Under the pieces are notes generated by a model that worked only from the letters and a program-made list of their open reading frames with translations, was not told where the DNA came from and searched no databases. A DNA stretch of 64,000 bases from an uncultured Eubacteriales bacterium (GTDB lineage Bacteria; Bacillota; Clostridia; Christensenellales; Aristaeellaceae): the NCBI GenBank assembly GCA_900550955.1, contig URUF01000007.1, positions 20,642 to 84,641 on the forward strand. Direction: 5' to 3'. The position numbers were made by a program, and so were the translations under genes. Shown here piece after piece: positions 35,149 through 44,264 of this stretch. Positions within the stretch are counted from its first letter, which is position 1. Each line of letters opens with the position of its first letter.

Positions 35149-36123
35149 TTATGCGCCCTTTTCCAAAAGGGCTTCCAGTGTTTCTAACACAATCAGCACG
35201 TTTTCCTCTTTCACAACATCCGACTTTTTGTTTTCAAACGCGCAGGCGAAGAAATGCTCCAGCTCATGCAGGTAGGGCAGGGGAGAGCTTACGTTAATGG
35301 CGGTGCCGCCATCCGCGGCGGGGGTTTCCATAAGCAGCGTTTCCCCTGCCGCGCCTTCTTCAAAAGCGACGAAACGCTGGTTTTCGTACACGACGACTGC
35401 GTGCTCAAAGCACAGCCGGAAGCCGTGCGTAAAGGGGATGGGAGCGTTGTACCAGCTTGCCTCCGCGCAGACGGTTAAATCGTCATAGGAATAGAGGAAG
35501 CGGTAATGCTCCTGCTGCGCTTGCGCCAGCGCCTGGTGACGCCGGGCAGCCGCCGGCCTGCCAAACAGGCTTACGATGAAATCCAGCTCATGGATGTGCA
35601 GATCGTAGGGAATCAGGCCGCTTTTTTCGGGATCAAACAGCCAGCTCCCCGTCAGCCACTTGGGGCGCTCCGTAAGCCGGTAGAAAAACGCATCCTTTAC
35701 GCGTCCATACCGGCCGGAACGGACGATTTCCTCTAACAATTGATATTCCTTGGTAAAGTGGAGCACCTGCGCCACGTACAGGCACACCCGCATCTCGTCG
35801 GCCAGCGCGAACAATCCGGCGGCCTGCTTGGAGGACAGGCAAAGCGGCTTTTCCGATATGCAGTGCCGTCCCGAGCGCAAAACAGCCTCTATCTGGCGGG
35901 CATGAAGGAATGTGGGCGTAAAAACCATCACAATTTCCGCCGCAGTATGGCTAAGCAGTTCATCCAGATCGGTATAATAGCCTGCCTCCAGCTCTTCAGC
36001 CAGGGCTGCGATGGAGGGATTGGGGTCGCAAATGGAGTCAATTTTTACATTTTCCATGCTTCGCAGATTGTCCAGGTGGGTTTTGCCCATGCCTCCCACG
36101 CCCACAACAGCAACTGTGACCAT
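35149..36123 (-). CDS. Gfo/Idh/MocA family NAD(P)-dependent oxidoreductase
   Basis: A 324-residue sugar dehydrogenase fold. The N-terminal Rossmann signature is VAVVGVGGMGKTH, and EKPLC contains the catalytic Lys of the family. PYDLHIHELDF supplies the catalytic Asp and His region. Likely substrates are a sugar, inositol or their derivative. The start at 36123 is chosen because GAGAGG lies 9 bases upstream; the ATG at 36132 has no site at usable distance. Last gene of the minus-strand operon. Confidence 0.87.
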   Translation of the reverse strand: MVTVAVVGVGGMGKTHLDNLRSMENVKIDSICDPNPSIAALAEELEAGYYTDLDELLSHTAAEIVMVFTPTFLHARQIEAVLRSGRHCISEKPLCLSSKQAAGLFALADEMRVCLYVAQVLHFTKEYQLLEEIVRSGRYGRVKDAFFYRLTERPKWLTGSWLFDPEKSGLIPYDLHIHELDFIVSLFGRPAAARRHQALAQAQQEHYRFLYSYDDLTVCAEASWYNAPIPFTHGFRLCFEHAVVVYENQRFVAFEEGAAGETLLMETPAADGGTAINVSSPLPYLHELEHFFACAFENKKSDVVKEENVLIVLETLEALLEKGA

Positions 36124-36201
36124 GTGTTTCATCCTCTCATCCGAAGTGTAATGCCGTATGCATGCTTTGTGAATTGGCGACGCCCGTTTAGGCATGTATG
36201 G

Positions 36202-37560
36202 TTACTCCAGCGCCTCCAGAATGGCCCTTAAGCCGCTTTTGTTGATATAAAAGCCTGTGGCAATTCCGTCCCGCGCCACCTCAAGTTGCCGCTCGTTAAG
36301 CGCGTAGAGCGACAGGCTGGTTTGCGTTCCATCCAGCATGGCTAGGGTCAGCGTACATTCGGGTTGACCATGGGCGGCTGTTTCCTCGGCGCGATCCTCA
36401 TACATCAAGGAGATCGCGCTGCGGTATATGGCGCGGCCCTTTTCTTCTTCAACAGCCGCGCCGTTGAGGGTGAAGCGCTTGCCGCCTTGAACCTCCAAAA
36501 CATCCGTCTGCCCGGCGCGCGCAATGGTCAGGCTTTGCACCTGGTTGATCGTATAAAGCCAGACAAGGCGGTCCATAATTTGGGAATAATCCAGCTTTAG
36601 GAATGCCAGCGCGCCCGTTTTCACGGAGAGTACGGCTGGCACGCCCTCACGCATCAGGTAGGTGCGTCCCTCACGCTCGCCGCCAATCAGCAGCCGGGTT
36701 TCGCCTCCATCGTCCCTAAGAAGGAGTGTGGAGGGCGCGTCCAGGCCGTACTGGGCCAGATCGGCGGGGTTATCCTCCACAAGCACAAGCTTTGCGCCGT
36801 TCAGGCTAAAAAGCGGGCTGATAACCTTTTGGTAAAAGGCGTATTCATCGCCGGTAACGGTTACGGGCTCATCAATCTGTATGCTATGCACCTCCCCGTT
36901 TGCGCCGTCCGCGGGCCGGAAAAGGTGAAGCCTTTGCGCATCGCCCAGATCAATCAGCAGTTCCCGCACCGTAAGCGCATAATACTCGGCGTCTTCCCCC
37001 AGCGTATGAAACAGGGAATAGGAGCGGTAGTCATACAGGCGCTTCAGGAAGGATTCCACATCGTAGGTTAAAAGCAGGTAGACGGCCGGATCTTCATCCA
37101 GCATACCAAAGTATCCGTCCTCCAGCGGGCTTCGCGAGCCGATTTGCAGCCTATGGCGCGAGCCGTCCTGATAGAGCGCCTCCACGGTGCAAACAGGCGC
37201 GTCCAGGCCGTACAGCTTCAGGTCCTGCGGCGCTTCCTCAATTTTCTTGCGGCTTACAAGGCGCGTCAGGGAGGTAAACAGCCTGGATAGCGCGGCCTGA
37301 TCAAAGGCAAGGCGTTCGTCATATGCGGAGGCGGCGTACAGGCCGTTGTGCGGGTTATATACATAGGCCGCTGTTTCGCTTTCAGACGAAAGGGTTACTT
37401 GTACAGGGGCGGCGTCCGCCTTATCCAGCAGCACCAGCACGGGCAATGGCGTTGCCTGGGGCTCCGTGGGCGGGGCAGGACTCTGCTTTAAAAGGGCTAT
37501 TCCGGTTATCAGTATGGCAATCGCCAGCAGGGCTGCGCCTATGGGAAGCCATTTCTTCAT
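36202..37560 (-). CDS. DUF4340 domain protein (Gld-associated)
   Basis: A 452-residue protein with an N-terminal membrane anchor (WLPIGAALLAIAILITGIAL). It contains repeated DUF4340-type beta segments such as YGLDAP followed by VEALYQDG, and YGLDAPSTLLLRDDGGETRL later. DUF4340 proteins commonly accompany GldG-type ABC modules and probably form an extracytoplasmic accessory. The start ATG overlaps the GldG stop (TGATG), showing coupling. Function beyond association is unknown. Confidence 0.85.
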   Translation of the reverse strand: MKKWLPIGAALLAIAILITGIALLKQSPAPPTEPQATPLPVLVLLDKADAAPVQVTLSSESETAAYVYNPHNGLYAASAYDERLAFDQAALSRLFTSLTRLVSRKKIEEAPQDLKLYGLDAPVCTVEALYQDGSRHRLQIGSRSPLEDGYFGMLDEDPAVYLLLTYDVESFLKRLYDYRSYSLFHTLGEDAEYYALTVRELLIDLGDAQRLHLFRPADGANGEVHSIQIDEPVTVTGDEYAFYQKVISPLFSLNGAKLVLVEDNPADLAQYGLDAPSTLLLRDDGGETRLLIGGEREGRTYLMREGVPAVLSVKTGALAFLKLDYSQIMDRLVWLYTINQVQSLTIARAGQTDVLEVQGGKRFTLNGAAVEEEKGRAIYRSAISLMYEDRAEETAAHGQPECTLTLAMLDGTQTSLSLYALNERQLEVARDGIATGFYINKSGLRAILEALE

Positions 37561-39008
37561 CACAGCCTCCTCCTTTTGTTCCAGATCAGCAGGCCCGCCA
37601 AAAGCGTCGCGCCGGGGAGAGCAACCACCAGCAGCCAGAAGATGGTTGTGGCAACATCGCCCGTCATGGTAAGCTGGTCGGATTGCATGGTTTTGGAGGG
37701 GAAAACCATGCCGCCTTCCTGCTTGTATAGATAGTTTAGCAGCGAGGTTGCATAGGCGCGGTTCATAAGGTTGGGCGTTTGCAAAAAGCCGTCCGCTAAA
37801 AGCGTATCGGACGCATAGAAGAATACGCGGGACACGCTTTCCTTAGAGCCCTCCACAAGCCGCTGCTCTGACATTACGCCCAGGCAGTAGGAGCCGGAAA
37901 CATCCGCGTCCTCCTGTTCCAGGGTTGTAAGAGGCGCGTCCATGCTTTTGGCGTATGCGCCGCCGGAGGAGCGCAGCAGCGGAACCAGCTTGCGGTAGCC
38001 CCGGCTTTCCCACAGCAGCTCCAAATGCCCCGGCATAGCCATCATCAGAATGGAGTTCGTCGTGCTTTCAAGCGTTTTGGTTACATCGCTTTTAATCACA
38101 AACGGCGCGATGTAGCTCAGGCTGCCCACAGAGCGGTCGGGGTCGATCACCAGCCTGTTTACGGGCCGCACGCCCCAGTCGGCGGCAAAGCGCTCCAAAA
38201 CGGGGTGCTGGCCGTAATTGGGAGAATATAGATAGAGAACGGCGCTTCCGTTCTGTTCCAGATAGCGGTCCAGCTTCTCGATTTCCTGGGCGGTAAAATC
38301 CGTTTGCGGAGCGTTAAGAATAACCAGGTTGCTGCCATCGGGAATGTCGCTTTTCAGCAGATTGATGGTGGAGGCTTGATAGTTGCTTTGCGAAATCAGA
38401 CTGTCAAACTCATTCATGGCCGCCTCGTTATGCCCGGTGATGAGTACGATCTGGGGCAATACGTCCATGGTAACAAACTGAATGCCGGATGTGAGCTTTT
38501 GCTCGGCCACATTACCGCTGATATAGGTTTCATTCATGGCCGCATCGGTTGTAAACTCATAAAAATCATCAATCTGGTAGGCTTTGAACCGTTTGCTGCT
38601 TTCCACAATCACCGCGCCCTCGCGCAGGGCGGAAGCGGTTGGATAATTCTGCAAAAAGGAGGGGTTTTTATATACGTTTACGTATCTCACGCTGATTTTT
38701 CCGTGGCTGTACAGCACATATTTCTTTATCAGCTCATTGATTTGCGCATACCCCTGCAAGGTTTCGTAATCGTTTTGCTCCGCCAGCACCGTCAGGGTGA
38801 TTGGATCCTCAAGCGTATCCAGGTAGTTTCTCGTTTCCTGGGACACTTCATAAATGCCGCCCTCCGTCATATCAAAGGAAAGGCCAAACCGCTCGGTAAG
38901 CAGCTCGGAGGCCACGTAAACCAGCCCGATTGCAACCAGGCACAACAGTGTGAACAGCACAGAGGAGGAGCCGTATTTCAGTTTTTTTGACAGGCGTTTA
39001 TTCCGCAT
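37560..39008 (-). CDS. GldG-like ABC transporter auxiliary protein
   Basis: A 482-residue protein with an N-terminal membrane helix, a large extracytoplasmic region of the ABC_transp_aux/DUF4350-like type (DMTEGGIYEVSQETRNYLD, LVILNAPQTDFTAQEIEKLD) and a C-terminal helix followed by RRR. Together with the permease and ATPase encoded just upstream it forms a GldAFG-like complex. In Bacteroidetes these proteins support gliding, while in Firmicutes the exported substrate is unknown. Confidence 0.87.
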   Translation of the reverse strand: MRNKRLSKKLKYGSSSVLFTLLCLVAIGLVYVASELLTERFGLSFDMTEGGIYEVSQETRNYLDTLEDPITLTVLAEQNDYETLQGYAQINELIKKYVLYSHGKISVRYVNVYKNPSFLQNYPTASALREGAVIVESSKRFKAYQIDDFYEFTTDAAMNETYISGNVAEQKLTSGIQFVTMDVLPQIVLITGHNEAAMNEFDSLISQSNYQASTINLLKSDIPDGSNLVILNAPQTDFTAQEIEKLDRYLEQNGSAVLYLYSPNYGQHPVLERFAADWGVRPVNRLVIDPDRSVGSLSYIAPFVIKSDVTKTLESTTNSILMMAMPGHLELLWESRGYRKLVPLLRSSGGAYAKSMDAPLTTLEQEDADVSGSYCLGVMSEQRLVEGSKESVSRVFFYASDTLLADGFLQTPNLMNRAYATSLLNYLYKQEGGMVFPSKTMQSDQLTMTGDVATTIFWLLVVALPGATLLAGLLIWNKRRRL

Positions 39009-39033
39009 GATATATCCCTCTTTCTTGAGCCTA

Positions 39034-39738
39034 TCAGCACCATTGCTTGCGCTTGAGCACGCTTGCCGTCAGGAACAGAAACGCGCTTGTGGCGCAAAGG
39101 TAGAATACCGCGTCCGATACAAAGAAGATGCCCCTGGTAAAACCGGTGAAGCGCACATATACGCTAAGATAGCTGATTACCTGCTTAACGCCCTGGATAT
39201 CGATGGCGGACACGGCGTAATCCAGCAGATAAAGGCCAAAAAAGACCGCAAAGCTGAGAACCGCCGCAATCAGCTGGTTTTCCGTAAGGGCGGAAACGAA
39301 TAGCCCAATCGCTATGAACATGCAGGCCACAAGGATGATCGCCACATAGTTGCCCACAACGCTTAAAACCGGCACCGTGCCGTAAAGGGTAACGATGACG
39401 ACCCATAGAAGCGTAAAGGCCAGGGAGATAAGGAAAACCGTAAGAGCCGCGAAAAACTTGCCCAATACGATGGCGGAAAGCCGAAGCGGGGCGGTGAAGA
39501 TCATTTGATCGGTCTTTTGCTTGAATTCCTCGGCAAACAGCCGCATGGTAAGCAGCGGAATGAGCAGCATGAGCAGCATTTGCATGTTCATAAACAGGGG
39601 AACGATGTTTGAACTGGCCATGAGAATGTTGTTGAGGTAGAAAAAGAGGTTGGAGATCAGCAGGAACATGCCGATAAATACATAGCCTATGGGAGAACAC
39701 AGGTAGGAGCGCAGCTCGCGCCGGTAGATGGCAAGCAT
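39034..39738 (-). CDS. ABC-2 type permease, GldF-like
   Basis: A 234-residue membrane protein with six helices and the ABC-2 pattern: AIYRRELRSYLCSPIGYVF at the N terminus and RLFAEEFKQKTDQMIFTAPL, a coupling motif typical of GldF/NosY-like permeases. It begins 2 bases after the ATPase gene stop, so it is tightly coupled. Confidence 0.88.
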   Translation of the reverse strand: MLAIYRRELRSYLCSPIGYVFIGMFLLISNLFFYLNNILMASSNIVPLFMNMQMLLMLLIPLLTMRLFAEEFKQKTDQMIFTAPLRLSAIVLGKFFAALTVFLISLAFTLLWVVIVTLYGTVPVLSVVGNYVAIILVACMFIAIGLFVSALTENQLIAAVLSFAVFFGLYLLDYAVSAIDIQGVKQVISYLSVYVRFTGFTRGIFFVSDAVFYLCATSAFLFLTASVLKRKQWC

Positions 39739-39740
39739 TC

Positions 39741-40679
39741 TTACATCTCTCCCTTCGACGTCAGCTTTAGGAACAATTCCTCAAGGCTCATGCCGGTTGG
39801 CTTCATGCTTAGCAATATCAGCCCCGCGTCCCGGGCGGCGGCAAATACGGCCGCGCGCAAATCGCTTCCGTCCGCGCCGCGTACCAGGTAGTCCCGCGCG
39901 CCCTCCTCGCCGGAGGCCAAAGGCCGTACCTCCACCACGCCCGGCACGGCGCTTAGCGCCTGGCGCGCCCCGGTTTCAGAGCCCATAATGCGTAAAAGCA
40001 GGCTGTGGTTTTCCTCCACATCGCGCGAAAGATTATCAATCAGCCCGTCCGCGCAGATTTTGCCATCGCTGATGACCAGCACGCGCTTGCAGATAGACTG
40101 CACTTCCGACAGGATATGGCTGGAGAGAATGACCGTAGCGTGATTGCCCAGATCACGGATGATGTTGCGCACGCCAATGATCTGGATGGGATCAAGGCCA
40201 ACGGTAGGCTCGTCCAGGATGATGGTGCTGGGGTTTCCCACCAGGGCTTGGGCAAGGCCCGTGCGCTGCTTATACCCCTTGGATAGGTTGCGGATTAGCC
40301 GCTTGCGCACATGCGCGATTCCCACCAGCTCGCAGACGTCCTCAATATGCCGCCCGCACGGTTTGGACACGCCCTTGATGCTGCATGCAAACCGCAGGTA
40401 TTCATCCACCGTCATATCCATATACAGCGGCGGGTTCTCGGGCAAAAAGCCTATGCGGCGCTTTACCTCCCGGGGCGTTTCCAGCACGTCATACCCGTCG
40501 ATTTGCACGCTGCCCTCCGTAGCGGAGATATAGCCGGTAAGGATATTCATGGTGGTGCTTTTCCCCGCGCCGTTGGGGCCTAGAAACCCCACCACCTCGT
40601 CATCGCCAATGTGGAAGCCGATATGATCGACCGCCGTTTTGGTTCCATAGCGCTTTACCAGATTGTTGACTTCAATCAT
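39741..40679 (-). CDS. ABC transporter ATPase, GldA-like
   Basis: A 312-residue ABC ATPase: Walker A GPNGAGKST, signature LSKGYKQRTGLAQALVG, Walker B TIILDEPTVGLDP and a C-terminal extension of about 90 residues. That extension is typical of the CcmA/GldA-type exporters. It partners the GldF-like permease and GldG-like protein. Only 18 bases separate it from the upstream sugar permease gene. Confidence 0.9.
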   Translation of the reverse strand: MIEVNNLVKRYGTKTAVDHIGFHIGDDEVVGFLGPNGAGKSTTMNILTGYISATEGSVQIDGYDVLETPREVKRRIGFLPENPPLYMDMTVDEYLRFACSIKGVSKPCGRHIEDVCELVGIAHVRKRLIRNLSKGYKQRTGLAQALVGNPSTIILDEPTVGLDPIQIIGVRNIIRDLGNHATVILSSHILSEVQSICKRVLVISDGKICADGLIDNLSRDVEENHSLLLRIMGSETGARQALSAVPGVVEVRPLASGEEGARDYLVRGADGSDLRAAVFAAARDAGLILLSMKPTGMSLEELFLKLTSKGEM

Positions 40680-40697
40680 ACCGTTTCCCTCCTCAAT

Positions 40698-41615
40698 TTA
40701 GCCTTTAACAGCGCCCACCGTGATGCCTTTTACAAAAAACTTTTGCACAAAGGGATAAACCAGGATAACGGGGCCCACCGTGATGCATACCACCGCCATT
40801 TTGACCGCATTGGTGGGGATGGCGATGTCCGTCATGTTCTCAGCCGCCAGATACGACGACGCCGTGATGGAAGCAATAAGGCTACGAATCATCATTTGCA
40901 GGGGATGCAGCTTATAGTCGTCAATAAACAGGAGGGCCAGCCACCAGTCGTTCCAATAATACAGGGCAAAAAACAGCGTTACCGTGGCCAGGGCGGGAAT
41001 GGTGATTGGCAATACGATTTGGAAGAAAACGCGCCAGTCGTTTGCGCCGTCCAGCGCGGCGGAATCGTAAATCTCATGCGGAACGCCGCGATAGGCGGCT
41101 ACCAGGATGAACGCGTAGAAGGGATTGATCACCCGCGGCAGAATGAGAGCCCATAGGTTGTCGCGCATGCCCATCCATGTGGAAATTAGAATGTAAAAGC
41201 CCACCATGGAGGTGCCCATAATCATGGTAAAATACGTGAGGAAGGAAAGCTGCCGGCCATAGCGTACCTTGGGATGGGCCAGCACGTAGGCATACATGGC
41301 GGTAATCAGCACCGCAAGCGGCGTGCCAATGCCCACGATCATTAGCGTGTTGCGGTAGCTGTAATACACCTGCTTGCCTCTAAACACATAGGTGTATGCG
41401 TCTAAAGAGAATTCCTTGGGCCACAGCTGAAAGCCATTGCGCGCGATGTTGGCCTCCGAGGCGAAGGAGTTGATCACCACCAGCCAGAAGGGCACGAAGC
41501 AGAACAATGTAAACAGGCCGACGAATATCCCCACAAAGATATGAAAGCCGCGGTTGCCCTTGATACGGTTGCGAGGCGTTTTGACCTCCGTGTGGGTTAG
41601 GTGAAGCTGGGACAT
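40698..41615 (-). CDS. Carbohydrate ABC transporter permease (LplC/YtcP-like)
   Basis: A 305-residue permease with six helices and the MalG-like EAA loop IYDSAALDGANDWRVFFQIV. The C-terminal PFVQKFFVKGITVGAVKG is typical of the LplC/YtcP group, which imports complex oligosaccharides. It pairs with the LplB-like permease upstream. Confidence 0.92.
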   Translation of the reverse strand: MSQLHLTHTEVKTPRNRIKGNRGFHIFVGIFVGLFTLFCFVPFWLVVINSFASEANIARNGFQLWPKEFSLDAYTYVFRGKQVYYSYRNTLMIVGIGTPLAVLITAMYAYVLAHPKVRYGRQLSFLTYFTMIMGTSMVGFYILISTWMGMRDNLWALILPRVINPFYAFILVAAYRGVPHEIYDSAALDGANDWRVFFQIVLPITIPALATVTLFFALYYWNDWWLALLFIDDYKLHPLQMMIRSLIASITASSYLAAENMTDIAIPTNAVKMAVVCITVGPVILVYPFVQKFFVKGITVGAVKG

Positions 41616-41636
41616 GCTTTTTTCCCCTCCTTAAAT

Positions 41637-42551
41637 CTAAAACAGCGAGGCATCCGGGTCAATGCGGCGCACGATTTTGTTGAATACAAGAATTGTTGCA
41701 AGCCCCAGCGCGGACTGTACCAGGTTTACAGCAGAGGATTGCCCAAAATTGCCGAACTGCCGCAGGGCGCGGTAGGTATAGGTATCGATTACGTCGGTTG
41801 TGGGGAACAGCACGCCGTTATCGCCGATGATGCCGTAAATCATGCCAAAGTCGCCGTAGAAGATGCGGCCGATTGCCAATAGCAGCATAATTAGGATGGT
41901 AGGCCGGATTTGCGGCAGCGTAACATAAAACATCTCTTGCCATTTGGACGCGCCGTCCACGCGGGCGGCGTCATACAGATCCGGCGAAACGCCAATGATT
42001 GCAGAGATGTAGATGACGGAGTAGTATCCCACAAACTTCCATACATTGGAGATGGTTAAAATCGCGGGCCAGATTTGCGGCTTCATGAAGAAGGGATACT
42101 TTTTAAACCCGAGGGGCTTTAAAATGGACTGGTTAATTAAACCGTCCGAGCCGTTTAGGAGCGCCTGAAGCATCAGCGATACAACCAGCCAGGAAACAAA
42201 GTAGGGCAAGAAAACCAGGGATTGAGATACGCGCTTGATGAAGGTGTTGCGCACCTCGTTAATCATAACCGCCAGGAATACCGCAAAAAACTGGGTAAAG
42301 AAAATAAACAGCACATTCAGATAGATGGTGTTGCCGATGATGCGCTTCCATTCGCCGCTGCTGAAAAAGAAGGTAAAGTTGCTAAAGCCGGACCATGGGG
42401 AGTGGAAAATGCCGCCGTCAACCGTAAACTTTTTAAAAGCGAGCAGATGGCCCGACATAGGCAGGTAGGAAAAAAGAACAATGCAAATCAGCCCCGGCAG
42501 CAAAAGAAGATAGAGCATGTAGTTCTTTTTGATTTCGTGCAGAAATTTCAA
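41637..42551 (-). CDS. Carbohydrate ABC transporter permease (LplB/YteP-like)
   Basis: A 304-residue MalF-like permease. It starts near KKNYMLYLLLLPGLICIVLF and carries the EAA loop LYDAARVDGASKWQEMFYV, both typical of LplB/YteP. These importers depend on a shared ATPase (MsmX-like), which is not encoded in this window. Confidence 0.92.
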   Translation of the reverse strand: MKFLHEIKKNYMLYLLLLPGLICIVLFSYLPMSGHLLAFKKFTVDGGIFHSPWSGFSNFTFFFSSGEWKRIIGNTIYLNVLFIFFTQFFAVFLAVMINEVRNTFIKRVSQSLVFLPYFVSWLVVSLMLQALLNGSDGLINQSILKPLGFKKYPFFMKPQIWPAILTISNVWKFVGYYSVIYISAIIGVSPDLYDAARVDGASKWQEMFYVTLPQIRPTILIMLLLAIGRIFYGDFGMIYGIIGDNGVLFPTTDVIDTYTYRALRQFGNFGQSSAVNLVQSALGLATILVFNKIVRRIDPDASLF

Positions 42552-42608
42552 AACGTACTCCTCCTAACGCAGGCGAGGCTGCGAAAAATGGGGCAAAATG
42601 GGGAGAGA

Positions 42609-42640
42609 TAAGGGGAATCCCGAATAGGGGATTCCCCTTA
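42609..42640 (-). repeat. Intercistronic hairpin between the sugar-binding protein and permease genes
   Basis: TAAGGGGAATCCC pairs perfectly over 13 bp with GGGATTCCCCTTA around a 6-base loop, in the 101-base gap after the binding-protein stop. No strong U-tract; likely mRNA stabiliser or partial terminator. Confidence 0.75.
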
Positions 42641-42652
42641 CGCAGGTGGGAG

Positions 42653-44182
42653 TTATTCGTTTACAAAGGAACGGTCGCCCAGAGCGTCAATCTGCGATTG
42701 CAGCTCGTTCTGGATTACCTTCAGGGAGTCGTAAGCGGCGGCGCGGAACATTTCCATGTATTCGTCCGTATCAACAACGCCGTTGAAGATGGGGCCATAG
42801 TACTGCGCCTGGGCGGTGGTGTACTGTGCAAGCGCATCCTGTACGTTTTCGGTGTCAAACAGCAGGGGCGCGGTCCACTGCTCCACAAAGTCCTCGGCGG
42901 GAGCCTGGCGCAGGAACATTTCCATCTCAAATTCCTTCTCGGTGGCGTTTGCCACTACGCGGTCATACTTGGGGTTCCATACCCACAGGTAGGGGAACCA
43001 GCGATAGTCAGAGGAAATGTTGAGGTACTTGCCGGGGCCCTCATCCGTCCAGTGCACGCCCTCGATGCCATAGGCAAACAGGTCGTAAATCTCCTGAGAT
43101 TGCTGGGTGAATTCCAGGAATTGCAGGCAGCGCTCGGGATTTTTGGATACCTTGGCTACGGACTGGTAATTCCACGCCTTAAAGGTGGCAACCAACTGGC
43201 CGGGCTCGGTGGTGTAGTTGAACACGGAGGCGATTTCGCCATCAGGCACAACGCTCTTTAAGCGGTTTACGTAGGTGGGCTCGGGAATGATGTCGCCCCA
43301 CATGACAACGGCGGCCTTGTTTTCAGCCATGGCGTCGCGGTAGGTGCTCAGGCTGAGGCAATCCTCGTAGATGATACCGTCTTCATACAGCTGGCGCGCT
43401 TCCTTCAGGGATTCCGTAATGGCGGGGTCGGGCTCGTCAAAGAAGTTATAGACCTTGCCATCGTTGTTTTTGTAATAGAGCATCAGGTCGCCGGAGAGCG
43501 CGTCGGAGGGCATGAGGAAGTTCTCGTCGCGCTTGCCGGAGAGGTGGGGGAAGGTTGCCCAGGAGGTGAATTGCTCCTGCCCGTGAGAGCCGGGCACAAT
43601 GGCGGGGATTTCGGGATAGGCCTCCTTTACCTTATAGGCGAATTCAATGATATCCTCGCGGTTTTCCAGGGGATCCATTCCCAGCTTTTTCCGCAGGTCG
43701 TCGCGCACGTTGTAGTGATGGCCGGACTTGTTGTACACACCCAGCGGCAGGGCATACAGCTTGCCCTTGTACTTGCTGTACTCAACCATTTGCGCGGGAC
43801 GGTCCGCCAGGAAATTGGGGCAGTATTCTTCCACCAGGTCGTCCAGTTCCAGCAGAGCGCCCATATTGACAAACGTGGTCATATCTGTGCGGCCAGGATG
43901 CCAAAGCAGGTCGTTTGGCTCGCCGGAGGCCAGTGAAACACGGGTCATGCTGGAAATGTCAGAATTGGGCCACCAAACCAGGTTCAGCTTTACGTTGATG
44001 GTGTCAGCCATCAATTTTTCCGCTTCCGCAACGATCTTGTCCATATCGTTGGGAGCTTCGCCGCGCATGATAACCCTTAAAGTGACAGGCTCAAGGGGTT
44101 CAGCGAACGAAACGCATGGTACAGAGGCCAGCAGTACCAATGCGCACAGTACGCTCATCATTCGGAGGAGCTTTCGGTTCAT
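42653..44182 (-). CDS. Extracellular sugar-binding protein (LipO/YtcQ-like)
   Basis: A 509-residue ABC substrate-binding protein with a signal sequence (MNRKLLRMMSVLCALVLLAS) and a family-typical body (NMGALLELDDLVEEY, PLGVYNKSGHHYNVRDDLRK). It is large, as for oligosaccharide-binding proteins paired with LplB/LplC permeases. The Cys near the cleavage site (SVPC) is not a canonical lipobox. Start at 44182 with AGGTGG upstream. Confidence 0.88.
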   Translation of the reverse strand: MNRKLLRMMSVLCALVLLASVPCVSFAEPLEPVTLRVIMRGEAPNDMDKIVAEAEKLMADTINVKLNLVWWPNSDISSMTRVSLASGEPNDLLWHPGRTDMTTFVNMGALLELDDLVEEYCPNFLADRPAQMVEYSKYKGKLYALPLGVYNKSGHHYNVRDDLRKKLGMDPLENREDIIEFAYKVKEAYPEIPAIVPGSHGQEQFTSWATFPHLSGKRDENFLMPSDALSGDLMLYYKNNDGKVYNFFDEPDPAITESLKEARQLYEDGIIYEDCLSLSTYRDAMAENKAAVVMWGDIIPEPTYVNRLKSVVPDGEIASVFNYTTEPGQLVATFKAWNYQSVAKVSKNPERCLQFLEFTQQSQEIYDLFAYGIEGVHWTDEGPGKYLNISSDYRWFPYLWVWNPKYDRVVANATEKEFEMEMFLRQAPAEDFVEQWTAPLLFDTENVQDALAQYTTAQAQYYGPIFNGVVDTDEYMEMFRAAAYDSLKVIQNELQSQIDALGDRSFVNE

Positions 44183-44214
44183 GATTCTTTTCCACCTTTC
44201 CTTTATTTTATGCC

Positions 44215-44237
44215 AATGAGAAGCGCGCTTTCTCATT
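44215..44237 (-). repeat. Intercistronic hairpin between isomerase and binding-protein genes
   Basis: Arms AATGAGAA and TTCTCATT flank a GC-rich loop (GCGCGCT), in the 82-base gap between the two minus-strand genes. No U-tract. Confidence 0.6.
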
Positions 44238-44264
44238 AGTATCCCAAAAGGGAACGGATACGTT

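Noticed and set aside
42653..44182. Lipoprotein signal in the sugar-binding protein
   Set aside because: The Cys follows SVP, and Pro at the -1 position does not fit a lipobox.
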